A stretch of 32,762 nucleotides of DNA from Spirochaeta sp. (GTDB lineage: Bacteria; Spirochaetota; Spirochaetia; DSM-27196; Alkalispirochaetaceae). Below the pieces are notes generated by a model. It did not search any database. It was given only the letters and a program-made list of their open reading frames with translations, and was not told the DNA's origin. This document shows positions 1-6,486 of the stretch, one piece after another; position 1 is the stretch's first letter, and every line of letters begins with the position of its first letter. The stretch covers positions 1-32,762 of the forward strand of contig SLRR01000230.1 in NCBI GenBank assembly GCA_007130865.1, written 5' to 3'. The position numbers were made by a program, and so were the translations under genes.

Positions 1-181
1 AGCCACGGTGCAGATGCTATTTCAAGCACAGCCCCGGTGTAGAAGTTTTGATGTAGAAAAAACGTATTGGACAATACCGTATCTGCAGAGAAGTATAGTG
101 CGGCGGGAGCGGGTTTGCCATCTTTCAAGGAAAAAAATGATCGGGCCGCTGTGACCTCGGCGGGGTGGCTGGGGCCCGACG

Positions 182-212
182 GAGCGGGGCGCCTGACGGG
201 ACCCGCTCTTTT
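182..212 (+). terminator. Rho-independent terminator
   Basis: GAGCGGG at 182-188 pairs perfectly with CCCGCTC at 202-208, with a 13-nt GC-rich loop, and four T residues follow at 209-212. It would end transcription of whatever lies upstream of the window. The T-run is also the start of the -35 box of the next promoter, so the old transcription unit ends where the new one begins. Attenuation of the nucleotidyltransferase/alaS transcript is a less likely alternative. Confidence 0.55.
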
Positions 213-239
213 GCTGCGCGGGATCGCATTTACTATCAT
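211..239 (+). promoter_or_regulatory. Sigma-70-like promoter, leaderless type
   Basis: TTGCTG at 211-216, a 17-nt spacer, then TATCAT at 234-239. The ATG at 247 follows after only 7 nt, so transcription should begin at or next to the start codon. The -35 box is weak (3 of 6). The -10 box is identical to those of alaS and dnaE in this window. No Shine-Dalgarno sequence precedes the ATG, which fits a leaderless message. Confidence 0.5.
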
Positions 240-246
240 CTCTGGT

Positions 247-618
247 ATGGGATCATCCGCGTTCGATATCGGAGCAGCCGCAAGACGCCTGACTCAACGG
301 TGGGAGGAGCGCTCGGAGCGGGTGGAGCAGCGTCGTCGGGAGGCCCGTGTGTGGGCTTCGCAACTGGCGGCCACCCTCGGTGCCGCGGATCCCACCGTAG
401 AAAAGATCGTCGGATTCGGGTCAACCTTCGAGACGTGGCGACGATACCGGGAGGACTCCGATATAGATCTGGGGGTTGTGGGAGGCGACAGGCAACGGCT
501 GAGCGCTCTCGTCCCGCCGGGCCCGTTCGAGGTATCGTTGGTGGAGCTTGATCTGCAACCCGAATCGTTTACCGCGCCCGTTCTGCAGAATGGAGTCGTC
601 CTTTATGAGCGCCGGTGA
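247..618 (+). CDS. Small nucleotidyltransferase-domain protein
   Basis: This is a 123-residue protein with a minimal nucleotidyltransferase (MNT, Pol beta superfamily) fold. The diagnostic signature GSTFETWRRYREDSDIDLGV has the GS motif about ten residues before the DSD metal-binding pair. The first 45 residues are charged and helical, and look like a short coiled coil. The ATG at 247 was chosen because it starts the conserved part and lies 7 nt after a TATCAT -10 box. Family members transfer nucleotides to small molecules, proteins or RNA; the substrate cannot be told here. Many MNT proteins pair with a HEPN partner as antitoxins, but no HEPN gene is adjacent. The gene ends 47 nt before alaS, whose promoter lies in the gap. 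The family call is firm; the function is unknown. Confidence 0.75.
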   Translation: MGSSAFDIGAAARRLTQRWEERSERVEQRRREARVWASQLAATLGAADPTVEKIVGFGSTFETWRRYREDSDIDLGVVGGDRQRLSALVPPGPFEVSLVELDLQPESFTAPVLQNGVVLYERR

Positions 619-627
619 GTCGTTCGA

Positions 628-656
628 TTGACCTCACGCGTCCGTTTTTCTATCAT
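628..656 (+). promoter_or_regulatory. alaS promoter, near-leaderless
   Basis: TTGACC at 628-633, a 17-nt spacer, then TATCAT at 651-656: five of six consensus bases in each box with ideal spacing. The alaS ATG at 666 is 9 nt further on, so the expected transcription start (about 662-666) leaves a leader of 0-4 nt. No Shine-Dalgarno sequence is present. The promoter sits in the 47-nt gap after the nucleotidyltransferase stop codon. Confidence 0.6.
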
Positions 657-665
657 GGCTACCTT

Positions 666-2450
666 ATGACAGCCAACGAACTACGCCGCAAATACATCGA
701 GTTTTTCAAAGCTCGCGGGCACGCGGAGATCTCCGGGAAGTCCCTGATTCCCGAGAACGATCCCACCGTGCTCTTTACCACCGCCGGGATGCACCCGCTC
801 GTACCGTATCTGCTGGGTGAACCGCATCCGGCGGGGGACCGCCTGGTGAACGTGCAGAAGTGCATCCGCACCGGTGATATCGACGATGTGGGCGATGAGA
901 GCCACCTCACCTTTTTTGAAATGCTCGGGAACTGGTCCCTCGGGGATTACTTCAAGGACGGCGCGATCGATATGAGCTGGGAGTTTCTCACCTCCCCGGA
1001 GTGGCTCGGCGTTGACCCGGACCGCATTTCCATTACCGTCTTTGCCGGTGACGAGGATGTTCCCCGGGACGACGAGAGCGCGGGCGCGTGGCGCCGGGTG
1101 GGTATCCCGGAAGAGAGGATCTACTACCTCGGTCGCGAGGACAACTGGTGGGGTCCAGCCGGCCAGACCGGTCCCTGCGGCCCCGACTCGGAGATGTTTA
1201 TCGATACCGGCATCCCCGGTACACCCGAGAGTCGTCCCGGCGTCTCCGACGGTAAGTTCCTGGAGATCTGGAACGACGTGTTCATGCAGTACAACAAGAC
1301 TGCCGATGGCGATTATGTTCCGCTCAAGCGGAAATGCGTCGATACCGGCATGGGCGTGGAGCGAACGATCGCGATCCTGCAGGGCAAGCGCAGTGTCTAC
1401 GATACGGAGGTGTTCCAACCGATTATCTCGAAGATCGGGGAGCTCACCGGTCATTCCTATGGCACCGACGAGGACCGGGACCGATCCGTGCGGATCATCG
1501 CGGACCACGTGAGGACCGCCACATTCATCATGGGGGATGAGAATCCCACCACGCCGTCCAACGTGGCGCAGGGGTACGTGCTGCGCCGCCTGATCCGACG
1601 CGCCATGCGGCACGGCCGGAAGCTGGGCCTGGAGGGCGCGTTCCTGGAGCAGCCCGCGGAGGTCGTGCTCAAGGTCTACGCCGGACCATATCCGCTTCTG
1701 GAGAAGAACCGGGAGCTGGTGCTGGGCGAACTCCGGAAGGAAGAGGACCGCTTTCTCAAGACGCTGCAGAACGGGGAGCGCGAGTTTGAGAAGATGCTGC
1801 CCAACCTGATGAAGGGCAATAAGCGGGAGATCCCGGGTCGCCTGGCGTTCAAACTCTACGACACGTACGGTTTCCCCCTGGAGATCACCGAGGAGCTCGC
1901 CCGCGAACACGGTCTTACGGTGGATCGCGCTGGATTTGAGACCGCTTTTGAAAAGCACCGGGAAAAGTCCAAGCTCGACACAAAGCAGACGTTCAAAGGC
2001 GGCCTGGCGGACCGGTCGGAACACACCACCGCCCTCCACACCGCGACGCACCTGATGCACCAGGCGCTCCGGGACGTTCTCGGTGACCACGTCACGCAGA
2101 AAGGGAGCAACATCACCCCGGAGCGGCTGCGGTTTGACTTCTCCCATCCCGAGAAGATGAGTCCTGATCAGATCAAGCAGGTGGAGGAGATCGTAAACGG
2201 TAAGATCGCCGCGGACCTGCCCGTGACGATCAAGACCGCGAGCCTGCAGGAGGCGCGCGACGAGGGTGCGTTGGCGTTCTTTGGCGACAAGTACGACGAG
2301 GTGGTGAAGGTCTACAGTATCGGGGATTACTCAAAGGAGGTCTGCGGTGGTCCTCATGTGGAACACACGGGACAGCTCGGTACGTTCCGCATCGTGAAGG
2401 AGCAGTCATCCTCGCAGGGCGTCCGCCGGATCAAGGCTGTGCTCGAATAG
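666..2450 (+). CDS. alaS: Alanyl-tRNA synthetase, short form
   Basis: Charges tRNA-Ala with alanine in the cytoplasm. The 594-residue protein has the class II catalytic domain at the N-terminus (start MTANELRRKYIEFFKARGH, then the FTTAGMHPLVPYLLG region), the tRNA-recognition helices, and the editing domain with its HTATH zinc motif and the partner CGGPH motif near the C-terminus. It stops right after the editing domain and lacks the C-Ala domain and oligomerisation coiled coil of the roughly 875-residue enzymes. This short architecture is the one known from spirochaetes, so it is not a truncation. The ATG at 666 matches family N-termini and follows a strong promoter by 9 nt. An upstream in-frame GTG at 615 would overlap the previous stop codon and is rejected. 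Confidence 0.95.
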   Translation: MTANELRRKYIEFFKARGHAEISGKSLIPENDPTVLFTTAGMHPLVPYLLGEPHPAGDRLVNVQKCIRTGDIDDVGDESHLTFFEMLGNWSLGDYFKDGAIDMSWEFLTSPEWLGVDPDRISITVFAGDEDVPRDDESAGAWRRVGIPEERIYYLGREDNWWGPAGQTGPCGPDSEMFIDTGIPGTPESRPGVSDGKFLEIWNDVFMQYNKTADGDYVPLKRKCVDTGMGVERTIAILQGKRSVYDTEVFQPIISKIGELTGHSYGTDEDRDRSVRIIADHVRTATFIMGDENPTTPSNVAQGYVLRRLIRRAMRHGRKLGLEGAFLEQPAEVVLKVYAGPYPLLEKNRELVLGELRKEEDRFLKTLQNGEREFEKMLPNLMKGNKREIPGRLAFKLYDTYGFPLEITEELAREHGLTVDRAGFETAFEKHREKSKLDTKQTFKGGLADRSEHTTALHTATHLMHQALRDVLGDHVTQKGSNITPERLRFDFSHPEKMSPDQIKQVEEIVNGKIAADLPVTIKTASLQEARDEGALAFFGDKYDEVVKVYSIGDYSKEVCGGPHVEHTGQLGTFRIVKEQSSSQGVRRIKAVLE

Positions 2451-2459
2451 TCAGAGGTA

Positions 2460-2609
2460 TTCAGCAGCCTGTTGATGGCGTTTTACTAACGTTTTACATC
2501 ATAAGAAGTTACGGCCGGTGTCGTGCCTATTAACGAATATGCTGTCCGCTAATCCCGTAACTTCTTGTGGTGTAACACTCTAGCGGACTCGTATCAACAA
2601 GGTTCTGAA
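2460..2609. repeat. 150-bp element with 17-bp terminal inverted repeats, copy 1
   Basis: The ends are 2460-2476 (TTCAGCAGCCTGTTGAT) and 2593-2609, whose reverse complement is TTCAGAACCTTGTTGAT (14 of 17 identical). An inner perfect 12-bp inverted repeat, AAGAAGTTACGG at 2503-2514 against 2555-2566, extends outward through G-U-compatible positions, so the transcript could fold into a long hairpin. It fills the gap between convergent alaS and the TPR gene, starting 9 bp after one stop codon and ending 4 bp before the other. The same end sequence recurs at 21382-21533. It could be a MITE-like element or a bidirectional termination module; there is no T-run typical of an intrinsic terminator. Confidence 0.65.
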
Positions 2610-2613
2610 CACC

Positions 2614-3756
2614 CTACATCCGGCTCTTGAGCTCCGCGATCCGGCGGTGCACCGTGCGCCCGGGGTTGCGCGCGCGTTGAGCGTAGCGTGAGAGCACTGC
2701 CAGCGCTTCCGGAACGCGGCGCTGCTCCTCGTAGCATCCCGCCAGTTCCAGCGCGGCGCGGCCGTTTTCCGGTTCCGATTCCAGGAGGTTCTCCAGGGCG
2801 GTGATCGCGTCGTCGTGCTGTTTGTTCTTCCGGTGGATGATCGCGAGTCCCAGAATTGCGTAACTGTCGTACTGGACGTTGAGGGCGCGCCGGTAGTAGT
2901 CCTCCGCCTGAACGAGCTCGTTCATCGCGCGGTACGCATCGCCGATCCGGGTGAGTATCACCTTGTTGTTCGGGTCGGTCTCCAGGATGCGCTGCCAGTA
3001 GTCGAGGGACCGCTCCGGCTGCTGCATCCCGCGGTAGCAGTCCGCCAGGCCGTAGAGAGCAAAAAAGTTGTACGGTTCCCGCTCCAGGGCTTGTTCGAAG
3101 TACCGGACACCGTCGGAAAAGGTTTTCATCTTACGATGACAGTTGCCCAGCGAGGTGAGGACGCGGATATCCACGCCTTCGCCGCTTTTCTCGTACATCC
3201 GTTCCCAGAAGTACAGCGCCGACTGATAATCGTGAAAATCGTAGTGCAGGTGACCCAGGCCGATCAAGGCGTAGTTGTTGTCCTTCTCGATCTCCAGAAC
3301 CTGCTGGTAGAGCTCGCGAGACCGATCGAATACACGGGCTTTCCGGTACGCGTCGGCCACGCGGGTGAGCACCGTGACGTTCTCGCTGTCGTGCTTGAGA
3401 TACTTCTCCCAGACTTCCACGGCGCGGTTGTATTGCTTGGTGGAACGGTAGCTCTCGGCCAGTCCGAAGAGCGCATAGTTGTTCTCCGGAAAATGCTCGA
3501 GACAGCGACGATAATAGACTATAGCCGCGTCGAAATTTTTCCGTTTGCGCTCCAGGTCTCCCATGCCGACCAGGGCGTAATTGTTGTCCGGTTCCGCTTC
3601 CAGAACCTCCGCGAAGCAGCGCTCCGCCTGGTCGGTCATGTTTTCCCGAATATATTGATATCCCTGTTGCGATAACAGGGCCAGTCGCTCCGTTTCCGAT
3701 TCGACCTTGGTGTCGGAAGATCCCGCTGACCCTTCCGTCTGACTATGTTCATCCAC
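2614..3756 (-). CDS. Tetratricopeptide-repeat protein
   Basis: A 380-residue protein made almost wholly of tandem 34-residue TPR units (about nine), with no signal peptide or membrane segment. The repeats share the phrase NNYAL followed by a G-L-x-x-x-Y/H pattern, for example NNYALVGMGDLERKRKNF and NNYALFGLAESYRSTKQY. TPR arrays form superhelical scaffolds for protein binding; the partner is unknown. The first 35 residues are acidic and Ser-rich, probably disordered. The start is GTG, overlapping the previous gene by 8 bp, so translation is probably coupled; its own ribosome-binding site is weak. It is the last gene of the hisZ-hisG-small protein-TPR unit and is followed by the 150-bp element that separates it from convergent alaS. 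Confidence 0.85.
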   Translation of the reverse strand: MDEHSQTEGSAGSSDTKVESETERLALLSQQGYQYIRENMTDQAERCFAEVLEAEPDNNYALVGMGDLERKRKNFDAAIVYYRRCLEHFPENNYALFGLAESYRSTKQYNRAVEVWEKYLKHDSENVTVLTRVADAYRKARVFDRSRELYQQVLEIEKDNNYALIGLGHLHYDFHDYQSALYFWERMYEKSGEGVDIRVLTSLGNCHRKMKTFSDGVRYFEQALEREPYNFFALYGLADCYRGMQQPERSLDYWQRILETDPNNKVILTRIGDAYRAMNELVQAEDYYRRALNVQYDSYAILGLAIIHRKNKQHDDAITALENLLESEPENGRAALELAGCYEEQRRVPEALAVLSRYAQRARNPGRTVHRRIAELKSRM

Positions 3757-4135
3757 GATGCGTCTCTCTTGTCTCGCGAGGGGGGGCGGTTGGTTCCTCG
3801 CGCAACCATTTTCTGATCACCATCGCCATCTGTTCCGCCATTTCATCGACTCTGCGCTTGTCTCCTGCGATCCAGTACATTCGAAACGCTTCCAGCTTAT
3901 CGCCGGATTTCAGGTAGTGGTTGCCCAGGCGGATCAGACCGTCGGAGTACCGTACCGTCATGAAGATGCGTTTTGCCGGTGCGAATTCGCCGTTGTTGAA
4001 CAGTTCGTTTCCGCGGCGAATCAGTGCGGCTCGTTGCGAACCGGGAATCTTCCGCGATTCGTCGGTGCCGACTTTCAGGAATCCCCGGGACGAGCTCGGT
4101 ACCACCCCGCCTGCGTCGCCCGGTTTATCCGACAC
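3749..4135 (-). CDS. Conserved hypothetical protein
   Basis: A 128-residue protein without a recognised domain. Residues 40-110 carry a helical pattern (RGNELFNNGEFAPAKRIF, then SDGLIRLGNHYLKSGDKLEA) that resembles one and a half degenerate TPR hairpins. This fits its coupling to the TPR gene that follows it with an 8-bp overlap. The GTG at 4135 was chosen because it overlaps the hisG stop by 11 bp and has a GGAG-rich ribosome-binding site a few bases upstream. A longer frame opening at 4222 would lie inside hisG without support. No signal peptide or membrane segment is seen. Function unknown; a role as a partner or adaptor of the TPR protein is inference from gene order only. Confidence 0.7.
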   Translation of the reverse strand: MSDKPGDAGGVVPSSSRGFLKVGTDESRKIPGSQRAALIRRGNELFNNGEFAPAKRIFMTVRYSDGLIRLGNHYLKSGDKLEAFRMYWIAGDKRRVDEMAEQMAMVIRKWLREEPTAPPRETRETHRG

Positions 4136-4760
4136 GGTGCTCCATCTCCAGCGCGTCCCGCAACCGCTGTACAAAGCGCTGCACGACCTCAAAATGATAC
4201 TTGTAAAACGCAGGATTTGCAATTAATTGTACCGTTGTTTCTCCCAACGTCTCTTTAACTTCCAGATCGTGCGCTTTAAGCGTGCTGCCCGTCTCAACCA
4301 GGTCCACGATATACGGGGCGAGACCGAGTACGGGCGCGAGTTCCACCGACCCGTTCAGGCGGATCACGTTTACCGGGATGCCCCGCTGGTGGAACGCGTC
4401 CCGCGTAAACCGGGTGAACTTGGTGGCCACCCGGAGCATCGCCGCGTCTTCCGGCCGGGCCGTATCCTCGCGCGGTCCCGCGAGACATATCTGCGTACTG
4501 CCGAAGGGCAGGGTGAGCAACTCGTAGAACTCGTACCCGCTCTCGTAGATCACATCGCTTCCGCATACGCCGAGCCCCGCGATCCCGTGGTGCACGTACG
4601 TGGGCAGGTCCACGTTCTTTACGAGGATAGCCCGGAGCTCGTTGTTCTGTTCCTCCGCCACGAGCTGGCGCTCTCCCAGCGTCAGGTTGTACCCGCACCG
4701 TCGCAGAAGTTCGTCGGTCTTTTTGAAGAGCCGTCCCTTGGGAAGCGCTATCGTGATCAC
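4125..4760 (-). CDS. hisG: ATP phosphoribosyltransferase, short catalytic subunit
   Basis: Catalyses the first step of histidine synthesis, joining PRPP and ATP to phosphoribosyl-ATP. At 211 residues it is the short HisG form, which lacks the C-terminal regulatory ACT-like domain and needs HisZ for activity. Visible signatures are the N-terminal IALPKGRLF, the GVCGSDVI segment, and the PRPP-binding loop DLVETGSTLKAHDLEV. The GTG start at 4760 overlaps the hisZ stop (GTGA), with GAGAGG upstream, so the two subunits are translationally coupled. No other histidine gene is in the window, so the rest of the pathway must be elsewhere or absent. Confidence 0.93.
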   Translation of the reverse strand: MITIALPKGRLFKKTDELLRRCGYNLTLGERQLVAEEQNNELRAILVKNVDLPTYVHHGIAGLGVCGSDVIYESGYEFYELLTLPFGSTQICLAGPREDTARPEDAAMLRVATKFTRFTRDAFHQRGIPVNVIRLNGSVELAPVLGLAPYIVDLVETGSTLKAHDLEVKETLGETTVQLIANPAFYKYHFEVVQRFVQRLRDALEMEHRVG

Positions 4761-5851
4761 AGGTGCATCCTCTCTCCCCGGTTGTGGGACTCCCGGGCTC
4801 GGGCCAGGCGTTCCGTAAACGTCTTCCCCGGGGCGGCGGGAAGAGACTCGTGGGGGTGCTCCTGCGTTGCACAGGGAAACTTCCGCGTAAACATGGAGAA
4901 CCCCACGGAGGGCGCGTCAAACCCGAAATGCCCCAGAAGCTCGTCGTACCGTCCGCCCCGGGCGATCGCCGCGGTGCTGCCCGGATGGTACACGCCGAAG
5001 GCGATCCCCGTGTAGTAGTCGTGAGCGCCCAGCTCGCTCGTGTCGATGCGGATCGCCGGGGTGTGATCGAGGGGGAGCGCCCGTTCCAGAAGTGCCTCGC
5101 CGGCGTGGCGCACCGGCCCGGGAAGCGTCAGACCACTGAGGAGTTTCCGGAACGCTTCCGGAGAACCGATAAACCGGAGCAGTTCCTCCACGTCCCGGGG
5201 AACGCCGAACTCCTCCGGTATCGGACGACGTCGGCTTACGACCGAACGGAGTTGCTCGGCGTCGGCAGAGTCCGTATTCCCACCGGCTGAAGTCCCACCG
5301 GATGAGGTCCTCGCCGCTTCCTCGATGATACGGTGGGATCCGAGGTGGATCGCCGCGTCGCCCAGGTCCAGCGCTTGCAGCGTATCCTGCAGGATCACCA
5401 GTACCTCCATATCCGATTCGATCCCGTTGCTGCCGACGAGTTCCAGTCCCGCCTGCTGGTATTCGTTGGCGGCGATCTCGTCCTCCTCCTCGGCCCGTAC
5501 TATCTGGTCGTTGTACCAGACCCGTACGGGGAGCTCCTCCGTGGTCAGGTGGAGCCCGAGCTGTTTGGCGAGAAAGAGCGTCGTGTCGGAACGCACCGCG
5601 AGTACCTCGCCCTGCCGATCCACTACGCGGTAGGTGTCGCGCAGACGTGGCTCCGGGAGCAGCTCCCGATACACTTCAACGTAGTCCACCAGCGGCGTCT
5701 CCACCGGGGCGTACCCCCAGAGCTCAAACCGGTCTTCGAGAATCCGCGTGATCCGTCGGTGACGCGCCGACTCCCGCAGGTGCATCGTCTCGGTGCCGCG
5801 GGGCAGTCGAAGGCTGTGGTGGTGGCCAGGGTATGATATCCGTTTACTCAT
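4757..5851 (-). CDS. hisZ: ATP phosphoribosyltransferase regulatory subunit HisZ
   Basis: A HisRS-like protein of 364 residues that partners short HisG. It shows the class II synthetase core: LPRGTETMHLRESARHRRI at the start, GYAPVETPLVDY (motif 1 region), RSDTTLFLAKQL, WYNDQIVRAEEE and the C-terminal YYTGIAFGVYH and GGRYDELLGHFG. It has no anticodon-binding domain, which separates it from a true histidyl-tRNA synthetase; together with the adjacent short hisG this makes HisZ the clear call. A Gly/Ser/Thr-rich stretch of about 25 residues near residue 190 is probably a disordered loop. The ATG at 5851 has no Shine-Dalgarno sequence but lies 10 nt after a promoter -10 box. Confidence 0.88.
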   Translation of the reverse strand: MSKRISYPGHHHSLRLPRGTETMHLRESARHRRITRILEDRFELWGYAPVETPLVDYVEVYRELLPEPRLRDTYRVVDRQGEVLAVRSDTTLFLAKQLGLHLTTEELPVRVWYNDQIVRAEEEDEIAANEYQQAGLELVGSNGIESDMEVLVILQDTLQALDLGDAAIHLGSHRIIEEAARTSSGGTSAGGNTDSADAEQLRSVVSRRRPIPEEFGVPRDVEELLRFIGSPEAFRKLLSGLTLPGPVRHAGEALLERALPLDHTPAIRIDTSELGAHDYYTGIAFGVYHPGSTAAIARGGRYDELLGHFGFDAPSVGFSMFTRKFPCATQEHPHESLPAAPGKTFTERLARARESHNRGERMHL

Positions 5852-5861
5852 TTACGCGTTG

Positions 5862-5890
5862 ATCGTAGCAGGTTCCGCCGCCAATGTCAG
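5862..5890 (-). promoter_or_regulatory. hisZ promoter, near-leaderless
   Basis: On the minus strand, CTGACA (5890-5885), a 17-nt spacer, and TACGAT (5867-5862). The hisZ ATG follows after 10 nt, giving a predicted leader of only about 3-6 nt. The -35 box overlaps the rsmD stop codon at 5887-5889. The -35 matches five of six consensus bases, the -10 four of six. It would make hisZ-hisG-hypothetical-TPR a separate unit from the recG-rsmD operon. Confidence 0.45.
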
Positions 5891-6486
5891 CGCGGCTCCG
5901 CGTCGTTGTCGGCATCCGCGCTGATCCCCGGATCGAACTCGTAGAAGCAGACCGCGGAACCACCGTACTCCCGGCGGTCTCGCAGGAGGAGCGCTCCCGT
6001 CGGGCCGGCGGCGCCCGCGCGGCCAAACCGTTCCGTTGTTTCCTCGCGGGCGGGCTGGTGGATCAGGACGCGCGTCCCCGCCCGGACGAGCCGGGACCTG
6101 GTGACCCGACGCAAGAGGTCCTGCTTGAAGCGGTAGTCGAAGGGCGGGTCCAGGTAGATCACGTCAAAGGGCGTTCTCCCGCGGGCCACAAAGCGCTCCA
6201 CCGGCTCCAGGCGCAACTGCGGCGGCGGGTCCAGGTCCGCGATGTTCCGCTGGATGACCCGGCGCTTCCCCGGGTCCTTCTCAACCAGAACCACCGGCCG
6301 CGCGCCTCGGGAGTACGCTTCCAGTCCCACCAGGGCGGACCCGGAGAAGAGGTCGAGAAAGGCCATCTCTTCCAGGGGGCCGAGAATTGTGAACATCGAC
6401 TCCCGCATGCGGTCCATGGCGGGCCGAATCACCCCCGGCGGGCAGTGTACTGTACGCCCCCGGAGGTCCCCTCCGCTGATTCTCAC
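5887..6486 (-). CDS. rsmD: 16S rRNA (guanine-N2)-methyltransferase RsmD
   Basis: A 199-residue SAM-dependent methyltransferase that, in characterised homologues, methylates G966 of 16S rRNA in the assembled 30S particle. The N-terminal MRISGGDLRGRTVHCPPG and DRMRESMFTIL match the family. The SAM-binding motif I is DLFSGSALVGLEAYSRGA, followed by VLVEKD. The catalytic motif is YLDPPF. The start codon overlaps the recG stop (ATGA), so it is coupled to recG as the last gene of the dnaE operon. The last 20 residues are acidic and variable. Confidence 0.92.
   Translation of the reverse strand: MRISGGDLRGRTVHCPPGVIRPAMDRMRESMFTILGPLEEMAFLDLFSGSALVGLEAYSRGARPVVLVEKDPGKRRVIQRNIADLDPPPQLRLEPVERFVARGRTPFDVIYLDPPFDYRFKQDLLRRVTRSRLVRAGTRVLIHQPAREETTERFGRAGAAGPTGALLLRDRREYGGSAVCFYEFDPGISADADNDAEPR

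Larger units (their letters stand above)
1..246 (+). other. Left-edge non-coding stretch
   Basis: No gene can be assigned with confidence here. All three plus-strand frames are open from the window edge for short distances, and the frame of base 1 stops at TAG 40-42, so the last codons of an upstream gene may be present. No family is recognisable from so few residues. The stretch does contain a terminator hairpin (182-212) and, directly after it, the promoter of the nucleotidyltransferase gene. A weak TATAGT box at 94-99 has no well-spaced -35 and is not called. An in-frame TTG at 67 could extend the nucleotidyltransferase by 60 residues. That extension would run through the terminator and promoter and has no ribosome-binding site, so it was not used. 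Confidence 0.4.

Noticed and set aside
160..246. T-box or attenuator before alaS
   Set aside because: GGGTGG is present, but there is no ACCGCG partner, no specifier stem and no antiterminator. The hairpin is better read as a terminator of the upstream unit, because new promoters follow it.
681..2147. 488-codon minus-strand frame across alaS
   Set aside because: It is antisense to a gene with clear family motifs on the plus strand. Long antisense frames are expected in GC-rich codon usage, and the peptide shows no domain.
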